64,000 nt of DNA from Edolisoma coerulescens (Eukaryota > Chordata > Aves > Passeriformes > Campephagidae), in NCBI GenBank assembly GCA_013397115.1, contig VWZW01000853.1:635768-699767 (forward strand). The letters are read 5' to 3'. How positions within the stretch are numbered: position 1 is the stretch's first letter; every line of letters begins with the position of its first letter. Positions 1-12,200 of the stretch are shown here, in pieces. The notes below the pieces were generated by a model. That model was given only the letters and a program-made list of their open reading frames with translations, did not search any database and had not been told where the DNA came from. A program made the translations under genes and the position numbers.

Positions 1-3000
1 AGGTTAAAGAAGGCACACAAGAACAACCAGACTTCCTTGCAGCAGGAACACCAGAAATATATGCTGCATTCCTGTAGTAGCTTTGGTAGTGCAAGGTATT
101 GACAATATAAGGTACAATCCTTTCCCTGTTTATACTCCCTATTGTGTTTGCATGCTCCTGTGGATCACATCACTTCCTTTTGCCAGAGATCTGACAGAAA
201 CCTTCTGCCTACAGTAACTATCCACAGTGACCATGAAGTCATAACTAAGTTGATTCTTAACTTCAAGGAAAAGCTTTACACCTTCTAAGTACAGGCAGCA
301 TTTTGTTCAAAAATGCATCTTGCATGCAACTAATAACCATTTAATTAGTAATTCAATTCATAACTGTAAACTGTACCAACTTAATTTTTTATCTCTTGAA
401 AGCTTTGCTAGTAAAGATTTTATCAGCATTTAGTTCATTGATAGAACTATTAAATAGCATTCACTAAAAACCAGCCCTAGGATATAAACTCAGAAACAGC
501 CCCCTTCATTAATGTCTCCCTGTTACCAAGTCAATTTCAAGTATGTCGAGTAATTTAAAGGTTAATTGCATAGGTATCCTTTCTTAATTTTTTTATATTA
601 AATTTTTTTACATTAAATATAATGTGCCACTATGCCAAATGCCCTAGAGATATCTCAACATTTTATACACTTGATTTTACCAGCCAGTCATGTAAGTTTT
701 TCAAAAAAACCTTTTTTTGACAGGATCCATTTTCAAGAAACTCTCTGAAACCAACATTATTTTTTCTTTTGTTTTGTTTATCCTGTTCAACTGCTATGCT
801 TGGATCAGTATCAGCTCATCCAGACTCCAGTTCTGTGGATTCACTTATCCTTTTAAATTCTGAAATTGTCCTTAGAACTATCTCCAAGTTCCTACTTTTT
901 GGTGGGTTTTTTTAGAGTCAATAATAATACTTGAGATGCCTCTTCAAACTAGTTTCTTTAAATTTGGGGAGGTGCATGTGAAAGTTATTTTGGTTTGCTA
1001 AATTGAAAATATTTACTTTAAGCATAAGTAACCTTATAGCCCTTGTTAAAACAGTTAAACTTATGTTCTCTTATTTTTGTAAAGGGGAGGATTCACATTT
1101 TATTCCAAACACAGAAATATTTATTAAAACTTTTCACTGTTTCCTATACCACCATTTAGTTTTCCTATCTGTACCTTGCAATTGACTGACACAAGACTTA
1201 TGGATTGGCGGGGGGCAGGAAGTGGTGTGCTGCAATTTATACACATTTTTAATGCAAGTGGCCATTTCTTTTTCATTTACTTCTTTGTAGCTTCTCTTAT
1301 TGTTGCCCTTATGTGACTATTAAATGATCACAGAGATTAACGTGTTTAACACAGATTGTAAAGAACAACTGCATTCCTTTTACATAGCCCCTCACTGTTT
1401 TGACCAAAATCTCTCTCTTTATATTAACCATGGGAAGTAGCCAGAAAATGGCAAATCCTAACAAACATACCTTTCTCCATTGAAGACAACAACAAGGAAA
1501 TGCATATTAGCTGGGCAGTAAAACCAAGAGATAACCTATGTTTTTAACAGTCACAGGAGTCCCAGAGGAATTCAGGAACTGGGTCATGGATCGAGAGGAA
1601 AAAAGGACAAGCAGCAGCTGTTATTTTGTAATTTTATCTGGCTAGGGCAAACAAAGGTAGAGCGTGAGAAATGACTCCTGAATTTCAAGGAACGAACTTA
1701 GTCCAGCATCTCTGAAGGAAGAAAATGGGCAGTAAAAGCCTAGCCCTTCTAGAAAAAGCAACAAAAGAAAATGCCATACTGTATTTACTAATTGCAGTTT
1801 AGATCTTCCAAACAAAGTATTTAAGAGTACTTCTTTTCTGGTTTAGCTGTGCAACCTAAACAATTTGAATATTAACAACGTATAAAACATGAAAAGCCAT
1901 CCCCCTAAACAAAACAAGGCATTATCAAGCAAGTCAGCTGCCAAGTGCTGGGCTGCTGTGGTGCTAAGTGCTTTCGACAGATTTGTGTACCTGCAAGTCT
2001 TTTTAGATTTGTATCTCCAAGTATTTTAAACATTTTGCTTTACTTGAATGTCATAACATTTCAGGAGGATCCCTTTCCAAGCTGCAATTAAAGTAGAGAA
2101 GTACTTAGATTAAAGAAGAAAAATCTCATTACATTTTTAGGCATGGAATCCCTTACTTACATGTATTTTCATCTTTTCTCAACTGTTTTCCACTAAATTA
2201 TTACCAAAAGCCCACTGATATGTAGCTGGGTGTGTGTGTGGGTATGTGTGTGTGGGAGTGTGAAATCCTTTGGTGTACTCCTCAAAGTACACTGAAAATT
2301 GCTTTACTGCATCATTAAAAAAAAAAAAAGTTATGTTCTAGGACACGGTCTCCAACAGGCTAGTTTCTGCTGGCCGAAGTTCAAACATTTCAGTTATTAC
2401 TCAAAGACTCTGAATAAGCAGTTCTCACAGTGAATAAGCTCAATTAATTTAATAAATTAAATCCAACTCCCTACTGTAGTCTTTCACTCCCAGTACAGAC
2501 AGGGTATGTGATGACTGCTGAAGTAACGTACTTTACCCTGAGGGGAAGTTAGGGAAAGAGGCACTCCTGTACACAGTGATGCTCCAGATGACTGTGGAAC
2601 AGTTTTTGTTAAGTCTAAAGGGGTTCTTCTTAATTCAGGAATTATGCAGAGTCCACGCTTCAGAGAACACCAGGAGAGCACGGAAAAACTAGGAGCCCAA
2701 AATAAAGATACACTAGAATCTTTTAGGCATGAGGAGAGGGCCTAAATGCAGTTAATTGAAAGATCTTACTCCTCTCTGAACAGGTATTCAACACTTAGTT
2801 ATTTATGCTAAAATCAAAATACAGAGCAAAAACTATTACTGAATCATTATCTTATATCTGTAACACTAAATGTAAGATTTTTCTTCTCCTTTGTTTAAAA
2901 ATTTCTATTTCAAATCATTTCTCACTTAAGTTTGTTAAATACTAAAGTTCAACCTGTTTGGTGAGCTTGCTGAAATTTTAGAAGCAGAAGATATCAAAGT

Positions 3001-3209
3001 GAGTATTCACATTTCTAAATTACAAGCAAATTTAAACAGTGTATGGCAGAACCAAGATCAAATCAGAAATGAAAAGATTTACAGTCATTTACAGATAGAT
3101 ACACTGGACTACAGTTTAATTAAAGTACTTGTCTTCCAAAAAGAATCACACTGGTTTGCAGTAGTCCCTTTGCCAAGCCACCAACCTAACTGTGGCAGTT
3201 TTGTCTTAC
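1..3209 (-). other. PAN3: PAN3 intron (3' part outside window)
   Basis: This is AT-rich intronic sequence downstream, in gene sense, of the last visible exon. It contains a short GT microsatellite near 2230-2262 and A-runs. I saw no PAN3 exon or RNA gene on either strand. The ORF on the minus strand at 2484-2681 has no splice context or recognisable domain. Confidence 0.8.
2230..2262. repeat. (GT)n-like microsatellite
   Basis: Imperfect TG repeats with GGG interruptions. Confidence 0.85.
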
Positions 3210-3297
3210 CTGAAACTGAGCCATTAATGCCAGTGGATTATTTTGACTGTTGTCAAATGTCAAAACGTCAAAGATTCCAACACAATTAACTCGTAAC
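3210..3297 (-). CDS. PAN3: PAN3 exon, region of the missing DFG motif (last exon visible)
   Basis: This 88-nt exon (phase 2 to 0) completes an Arg codon and reads LRVNCVGIFDVLTFDNSQNN, PLALMAQFQ. GIFD sits where an active kinase would have DFG. The acceptor is ctaaag|G and the donor is cag|gtaaga. The exon that should follow in PAN3 (starting near QADLISLGK) was searched for by eye in 1-3209 on the minus strand and not seen, so the gene continues beyond the left edge. Confidence 0.95.
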
Positions 3298-6200
3298 CTT
3301 TAGGAACAAGAAGAGAAAAGGAAGAATTGCCATTAAACTTTATTGGTTACTCATTTTTTCCTCTAGCATTCATTGAATGGTTTGATATGACAAAAGTCAT
3401 CAGTACTTAGCAAATTACTATGCATCAGAAAAGACTGATTTTACTATTCGATAAAATGCACAGACAGTATTTGGTTTACAAATAAATCAACAAATTTCTA
3501 AACTGACAGTAGTGGGTCTGATCTGTAGTTTAAAGATAATGCGTAAGTCTTCCCAAAGTATGTTTTAAAAGACCTTTCAAAAACCAAAATTCCAAGCTTT
3601 AGCACACTGCCTCATGCCAGTTAAGAGCACTTAGTAGCTATTTACGTATCAGGTGCACAGTCAGCAGCTGCCATGAACACAGAGGACAGTAACACAGTGA
3701 GACTGAATGCTTTCATTACCTTGTTTTGCCTGTTACCAGAATCTTCGTTGGATCCATAACTCTGCACGCCAGTCCTGCTGTGTGAATGGTCCGTAAGGCA
3801 GAGCTGAGCTGCACAATATATGCCCATATCAAAGACTCTGGAAGCAATCCCGCATGCTGCCGTGGCAGAGGTCCATCATGCTGACCTAGAACCAAAACAT
3901 TGCAAGCATCAATAGAAGGCTCCTGTGCAAAAAGCAAATTACGACATCTTAAATTATACAATTAACTCACATATTCATTTCATTTAACTCTTAATAGTCC
4001 TTGAAAGACACATCTATTGTGCTTTAAAGGTGAGTTTGGGAGTAGATTTTTCTTCATTGGTTGGTTTCAGTTGTGGCTTTTCGAAAATGTTGACAATTCA
4101 TTAGGCATTATTATTTTCACTCTCATATTCAGGGAAACGATGATGATTTTTGAAGTTTAGAGTGAGCACTGGTTGGAAATTGCTCAAAGTAGATAGTACA
4201 TCAAAATATGCTGGTACTTCGGAAGTAAGAACACCAGTATCCTGAAACAAAGAGTATGTACCGGAATAGCTGCAACAGATCCCATTTTACCTCCTTTACT
4301 GCAGGTAGGCTTTCCAATTAAACATTTTCTATCATCTAATAAAAAAAAAATAACAAGCTAATTTCAGATCACATGGGCAAATCAGACAAAGATTTGTTGG
4401 CTAAACATCTTTGAACACAACTTCACGTATGTTCTGCTGTGACACAGCTCCCTGACAAGTCATCGCTGCAGGACCCCTATTCCATGGGTCATATGAAAGC
4501 AATGCATTGCTCCCCTTCCAAACGGATTTGTAGTTCTCCTTTCAAAAGTAAAAATCTTTGCAAACACACACTCAAATTCTACACGGCAAACAGTTTCTGA
4601 GTAATGCTGAGTCACAGATCAAAAAATGAAGATACAGATAATAAATGTTATTTTTAGTATGATGTGTGTAATTCAAAGAAGCTGCCGTTGTTTGCCTTGC
4701 ACAAAGTTGAAGCAGAAGAAACTACATCCAGAGTAAGACATCGGAGTACATCTCAAGTTTACAAACCACAACAGACATTTCAAGAGGTTGCCTAAGTACT
4801 GATTTCGCTAATTTTGAGACTAGTAATATCATCAGTATTAAGTAAAATTGTGTCAGCATCTGATTCAGTTTTGCTGTAAACTGACTGCACTCTTCTCTAA
4901 ACATTTCTTTCTTTTATGGGGGGGAGCGGGGGTTTTATTTGTTTATTTGTGGGTTTTTGGGCTGTTTTGGTTTTTGTTGTTTTTGTTGGTTTTCTTTTCC
5001 CTTTTCCTACAGGGCCGTATCAACATCTGTGCATTTGATCAAAGTAAGCGTGTGCATGCTTGCATGTGTACACATACACAAAATACATGCACAGTGAAAA
5101 GAAGTGGAACACACTAGTGATAACTTTTTACTTGGAAATTTTACTGACTTTGGGGTGATAGGCTGGGAATGTTAACCAGCTTTCATTTCTGAGCTTTGCT
5201 TTGTCCATTTTTAAATGTTAGTTCACTTTTCAGGTTTAAGGTACTTTTTTTTAGATTATGAAGATCAAGATGCTGACTCCTTTAAAAAGCAATAAGCCTG
5301 GCATGTCTCCTGATAGCAGAATATAACAAGATACTGTTTGTTTTTTCTGGCCTCCTGATGAATCATTATGCAAATCACTTCCCACAAAACCAACACATCA
5401 GAAGTCTCATATAGCAAACTTTTTCCCTCAATAATTCTCTCTTCTTCCGCATGAAAAAAATTAGGATATAAAATGACTGAAGAGATATAACCTCATGTAT
5501 TAGTTGAGACTCTCTCTCTTTACTACTTGCTGTAGAATACATTTTATATTTGGTGAGCAGCAACATGCGTAGTAGGTTTAACAGAGATGTGCATGGATAC
5601 TGGAAGACAGTTCCATGTATAAAGTAAATCCAGAACAGAAATGTTGCTATAATATCCCAAAGAGAGAGAAAAGCCAAAACTTGGGAGTTATTTTTCTGCA
5701 TGCATAGCAGCACCTGCCCTTTGACTTTCAAATTAAGGCAATGTAAACACGAGAATATCCAATACACACTGAAAGAGCAGAGTCCAACACAGCTTCTCCT
5801 CATGTATCAGAAAATCTCAAGCAACATTATTTTACTACTGGAAAAACTTATTTGAGGCTACAGCCTAATCTAGGCTGCTGCTTTCACACCAGTTGGCTGC
5901 ACCCCACATTCACATACACTAAATGTACAAGCCAAAGCATGGGAAGAATCAGCTTTGAAATGCCTTCTTACATACCATTCAGTTCAAAATAAGCCCGAAT
6001 AAAAGCAGTTCAGTTTGCTGCAAGGCTGACTACAATGTATGTCTCAAGAGGCCCATCACACCTGCCACAGACAGCACTTGAGCAAGGACCCAAGGAGATG
6101 AGACCCAAAAGGGTGCTCTCTTCAGGAGAAACACACAGTTAGAAAGCTTTCCAAACAGTGCTGAACACAATGAAAAACATCACAGGAATATAAGTAAATG

Positions 6201-9200
6201 TTAGCAAAATGATCAGCGTATTACTTGAAAAAGTGGTATTTTAAGAGATTCCACGGTTGATTTGCAAAGGCTTCCCACCACAGGCTGAATCCATGGCTAC
6301 AACAAGCAAAATTTCAGACTGTGTTCTTTCCACCTACTGCAGGGCAGACTCACCTCTCCCAATAATTTCATCTCTGAGATGTAGAACATAGACACTAATG
6401 GAAAAAATTAAAAATTTAAGATCTGCCACTTCAAAAACACAGGTTATCCATTACTTTTCCTTGCCACATTGGGATAAACATAAATAAATAAAAATGCTGA
6501 CAATTATTTTTAAGTTCAGTGGTATGCTGTTCCCAACGGAACAAAAAAATTACCCTTTGCACTGGTATGCATGTGTATAATAAGTTTTTGCTTGTTAAAA
6601 AAACATGAAAATAAAATTCTGCTCTCCAGAGCAAGTAAAAATCGAGGAATAGTCCTGGAGTGGGAAGTAAGACCTGGGAACACCAGCAGTAGGACCTGTT
6701 TCATATCATGCATGCTAAGGAACAGCAATTCTCACACAGTTATGAAGAAAAAAAAAGAAGGCCCAATGAAAGATTTAGCTGTTTACTAAACTGAACCTCT
6801 CAGGCTTGTAAATCAGTCTTCCACACTTAGAACTGAGAATTGTTCAGTGTTTACCTGGTGTTCCTAAGTTAAAGCACTGAAAACAAGGCAAATGCAGTAG
6901 TCTTCATTTCTCCTTCAGGGAAACTTGGGGTTTGGTTTTACATTTTCCAGTTTTCAATATACAGAAAGATTCTGAACTACTAGAGTGCAGCAGTATATTT
7001 TGTAAAAATTCTGAAGCTACAGAAAATTTGAACTTACTTTGAAAAAGTTGCAGCTTTTGGCAAAGGTATTTTAGGATAATTATTAGTCACATATTTTGTC
7101 TTCAAAAACATCATGCTGACTTTCAGTATTCATATATTCTCTTACTCCTCATCACACACTATTCATCTAGTCATCACACAACTTATTTCTTTTTCAATGG
7201 AAGGGGTATTTTATGAAAAAACATTCAGCACGTGGGGATGCAAAAATTGTAAAGTCAGCAGTGAAGCCCATTTTTGTGCATTACATACTACTATTAATGT
7301 GTCAAAAGGAAAGCAAGTTTCCCGGACCATGTTTATCTTCATCAGAAAGTATTTGTTTGCTGAAGAGCAGAGACTGTGTTGCTGAAAACTCCTACTACCA
7401 GCATGTACACTAACATTTAATTACTCAGAGTGTTTAAAAGCAGACCAAAGGACATATAAAAGGCATGCTCATCTCTGCTAACCACAAAAACTCGTCAGGA
7501 CAAACCTTTCTGGCAGCTGTTAATAGTCACTGTTAATTTGCCAGGATTTTCTGGCTGTTAAGTTTTAAAGTATATACCTTTGGAATTTGATTTACCATTC
7601 AATTATTGGACTGTTACGACCAACATTTCAGTACTTTTGGGTTAACTTGCTAATGCAAAGAGACTATAATTTCTGCAGAGATTAATGCACTAATACATAC
7701 TATAATCTGAAGCTAGAAGAAATACCAGAAAGGTGGAAGAAAACAAAAAAGTTCCAGAACAGCAGATTTAATGTTTTAAGTATGAAGAAGTGTTTTGAAG
7801 AAATATAAGAAGTGAGAATAAAATAAAAAGAAACTTTTCAAATAAATGTACTTTGAGTAGCATTTAAGTGAAAATTCAGATTCCTGATTTTAAAACTTGT
7901 GGAAATTTAGTAAAATACAACAGAAAAATGTTAGATTATCACACTGTACCACCTGAAGAAAGAGGAGGTATCATTGAATAAAGAACACAAGCAACAAATT
8001 CCACTGTATTCAGAAGTTAGAGACAATAGTTTACAGTATAAAAATAAATGTAAGCTGATATTTTTTTCCCCCACACCAAATCTCTACCAAGGTAGTTCTG
8101 TAACAGGGTCTGTAAATAACACGGCAAGAAGAAAACACCCAAGACTGACCACATTGACACCAGTGACATGCAAGACAGCCATGTAAACCATAATCCTCAT
8201 CTTTTAACTATCAAGGTCTCATGTTGCCAACTGAAGCGTTCAACATAAATAAGGTTGCATACCTGAAATCAAATTCTCTGAGTTCACTGATCAGGTTCAC
8301 AGTGTTGTGCCTCCTAAAACCTTTAAAAGCAATTGTACTAATCTGGGCCTCATGCTGCAGAGTACCCAACTTCCATCCATTCCCCTGCTTCTCTTGGGAG
8401 TCTCCTCTAGGCAGGCAGACGGCCAAGAAACTCTGTGAGGGGATGGAGAAAGGATCCGTGAAGGCAGGCAATTCTGAGAAATCAAGTTATAGGTATGCAA
8501 TCTTATTTTTCTCTCTTAAATTGCTCCTTCTACTGAGGACCAGACTAGAAAGCAGCAGCTATCAAAAAAAAAAAAGAAAGGCCAAAGCAAAGATGTGCAG
8601 AAAGATTTGGCAAAATTTGGGAATTCAGGTGACTTTTCCCCTAATTTATCTACTAAAAAGACTGAAAGAGCAAGTAATAAGTTTCATAACCAGGAGAGAG
8701 TTATCTTCCTTAAATATCCCTGTAAGTTCTGTTGTGACAGCTCATTTTAATGAAATAATACTTTGGTTTCAACAGACATTGATGTCTTATTTCCAGCTTC
8801 CCAGATTATTCCTGCCTATAAAAGAGATCTGAAATAGGCCAAATAAAGGGTCCAGATAGCCCATGAGCCTGTTTCAAAGACACATATACTAAAACCAGCT
8901 TGCAATGAATACTGAAGTGTATAAACATAAACAAGTAGAATATTCTGTTCGCCTCCAGTGATTTGCAGCTCAGAGGTAAATATCATGTCTTTGCAGCCCC
9001 CAAATATTTCTCCTCCATGAGTAAGCCCAGTTCCCCCTTGAACCTAGGCAAATGTCCACAATAATCTGTGAAAGTTCCATGGCTTAGTTATCTTTACACA
9101 GGTTTTGAATTTGCTACCCGTCTAGTTTCATTGGCCAGTCTTCAGTTTTAGGCTGGGAGAAATAACAAACTATTTTTATTTATTTCTTCTTTACTCCAGA

Positions 9201-12200
9201 TGATTTTTCAGACATCTACCATATTCCAGTAATTTTTAACCCCATTATATTCCTTTCCATCTTTAAAAGCATGAAAAGCACTATTCCACTTCACTGTTGT
9301 TCATCCAGCTGTGCCACACCTTTGATCATTCCTGTCATCTCTTCTCAACTTCTTTGCGGCTCTTTCACACCCTCCAAAATACATGAGGAGGACCACAACT
9401 ACAGATAGGACTCTATCAGGCACACATATCTTGAATACAATGTCTTCCATTTCATTGCTCTTTTCTTAATAGGCTACATCAATCTATTTCCTATTTATAG
9501 CTATTCAGCAAGAGGACAGCATTTTCCTCAATCTACTTAACTATGGTCCCAGACCTATTACTGAGTGGCAACAGTCACAGCAGAGACCATCATTTTATGT
9601 TTAAAGCTAGAGTTACAGTTTTCCTTTGATCACATTGATTTACATTACATCACCTGCTATATTATCGGTAGGAGTTCCAGTCTTGTAAGATCCTTCTGCA
9701 ATCAATCACAATTGGCCTTTGTTTTTAACAATTCAAACAATCTGGTATTACCAGTGAACTTTGACAGACCATTTATCTTCAGTGCAAACAAGTGAATGTG
9801 TCAAGAAATACAACTCCCAGGACATCATCTTGTGAGAGCTGTCAGTGATCTTCACTGTTCACTCTGTTTCCAACATTCTAACCAGGCATTAACCTAACTG
9901 AGAACTTTCTCTGCCACATGATTACTTAGGTTCTTTTAAAGACTCTGTTGGACTTCATTGAAAACCCCAAGGTCTTATCTACTGGATCTTCCTTTAAACA
10001 ACTTTGACAGATTAATGAGACATAACTGCCCTTTATAGGACCAAAACTTAATTATTTTCCAGTGTGACAAAAGAATGTGTTCCCAAGAATTTTATTGTAA
10101 CTTCTATTATTTTATCTAGAACAGACATCATTCTTCTATGATTCTCTAGAGAGATAAAAAAACATAACAAGGACTGATTTACGTGGAAATTGAAAACCAT
10201 GACTGGGAAACATTCAGAAGTCTAGTCCTGCACGTAACAGTCATTAACCGGGCAGTAGATCTTCCAGTTTTATCTCACCAAATTAGTTTCACATCAGGCT
10301 CATTGAATCTGTAATTGCACTCTTTGATTTGCCACAGGATATGACACATCAAACTAGGGTTTCCTCTGTCTGAGATATTACCACCAAAATCAGTGGTGGA
10401 AATCAAGTTCCATCTCCACTTATACTGGTCAGTTCAGCACAAAGTCAGTGAGAATTACGCAGTATATAAGGTATCCACAAGTCTTTGAATGTATATAAGG
10501 TTATCTTCAGGTCTTTGAACGTATTCACACACTACCATACCAATATACTCTGACGTAAAACATAGCCAAGTTTTATATATCAACCTTTGAAACAGTTTGA
10601 ATTCACAGCTAAAAGCTCTAATTTCAAAAGGCACAAGAAAGAAAAAATCTTAGCTTCTGTTTCTCTTCATATGCTGGCAGCCTAAAGACATTTAGGGAAG
10701 ATCTTCTCTAACTAAAAAAAAAACCAGGCCATGTCACAGTCCTCTGGTCATCACTAGTGCTGGATTTAATTTCAGGGCTGGTCCTGCATCAAGCAGGAAG
10801 CTGGTCCAAAGAAGCTCTGCAGATTACCTTTCTACCTTAAGTCTCCCTGTGACTCCATTCATTATCACCTCTCTTTCTCAGCATGGCACTGCTGTGCTCC
10901 AGACAACAAGTGACTGCAGTTTGTAAGACTGCGGGGGTCATGAACTGGTCCTAAGAGGAAGAATGATTGACAGCAGACTGTTTTGAAGAGGAAGAGGCTT
11001 TAGCCATAAGCATATGAGCTCTACTGGGCTACTTGCTGAGACCATGCTGTGACAGACTTTATTTATGAATGTTGATGCAGTTGGAGTGACTCCACTGAAG
11101 CTATAGTATAAACATGATAAAAAAAAAAAACCAAACCAGACCTAAGATGTAAAGTTAGTGTCTGAAAAGAATATCGTACAGGGATTTTTCAATCCATTTC
11201 TTAACTAGTACTTCACATTTCAAACGATCAAATAAAATTATTTGTCTAATTATTCCTCAAAATACCTAGTGAGGAAAAAAATAGAAGGGTGGGACACCTA
11301 AACAGCAAGCATCAAATTGGCTATCTTTTGAATTTTAGAATCATTGCCATTAAATGTTAAGCGTTACCTGGTGACAGGCCTGCAATAAGGACACCAGAGC
11401 TCCTGGCTCCCAATTTTGTTCCATCTTACTTTTCTTTCAAAGAGCTATAATTCCCTTACACACTGACATCAATTTTATACTTGTTTGCTAATCTAAAAAA
11501 ATTTTAGAAATAGGAGGTGAAGAAAAGTTCTCTCATATGAATCAGCTTATGATATGACAGAACCGATTACTCAAAAATTTAAGCTGAACAACTATTTCTG
11601 ACCAGATGTTTACTGCTGAAGTATTGGAAACAGTGTACAGAAGTATGATATGGTAGTGTAGTTTCCTTACCCCATTTCCGTTTTGTGAAATAGGAATCAG
11701 CACTAGGGTCATTGAAGTGTCTGCTCATCATAGTCTCTCCTCCAGCATGAAAATCATATGCAAACACAAGAGCTTAAAAATAGAAACAGGTGACATTTAT
11801 TAACTCCAGCGCATTTGAAGAAAGTATCAACACATCAGCTGGGGGGAGAGGGAAGAAGTGCAGAGGGAAAAAAAAAAGAAAAACTTACAATGTTCTCCAA
11901 AAGCTTTAGTGGTAAACACTTCACGCAAAGTTACTATATTTGAGTGCTGAATCTTTTTCCACATGTCAACCAATACCATGCACTTTGTGTTAACAAGACG
12001 AAAACCTAGGGAAAAAATTAAACCCATGGTTTAAAGCATAATGTTTAGGATGAGAATTTTTTACTTCAACATTTCGCCTGAAACAGCTGAGAAGCAACCA
12101 GACATTAAAATATGACTGGTATGCTTAGGAATGCTCGTCCTACTGAGACAACTCAATTTTTCTCACCATGTATCCTCCGAAGGCAATATGGCAGGTCATC

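Larger units (their letters stand above)
3886..11670 (-). other. PAN3: PAN3 intron, 7.8 kb
   Basis: This intron lies between the hinge exon and the C-lobe exon. It contains a G-rich tract followed by a T/G-rich stretch (4918-5012), a decayed CR1 reverse-transcriptase block (about 9080-10130), a tandem duplication (10462-10520), a possible CR1 tail (10776-10840) and A-runs. The plus-strand open frame 8221-8832 (203 codons) is treated as a chance ORF. No exon or RNA gene was recognised elsewhere. Confidence 0.85.

Noticed and set aside
2101..2220. Donor-like gtaagtaagg on the minus strand near 2156 as a PAN3 exon end
   Set aside because: The upstream sequence does not translate to any PAN3 segment and shows no matching acceptor in phase.
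1..3209. Search for the PAN3 exon that follows MAQFQ
   Set aside because: No minus-strand match to QADLISLGK or to the following residues was found by eye; the exon is taken to lie outside the window.
5375..5803. 142-codon minus-strand open frame
   Set aside because: It lies inside an intron, has no recognisable domain, is rich in Leu/Phe/Cys as expected from translated AT-rich DNA, and does not match the next PAN3 exon.
11827..12027. Minus-strand frame starting MGLIFSLGFRLVNTK as a separate small protein
   Set aside because: The conserved part is the PAN3 exon 11889-12005. The first residues and the tail after AFGEH come from the flanking introns.
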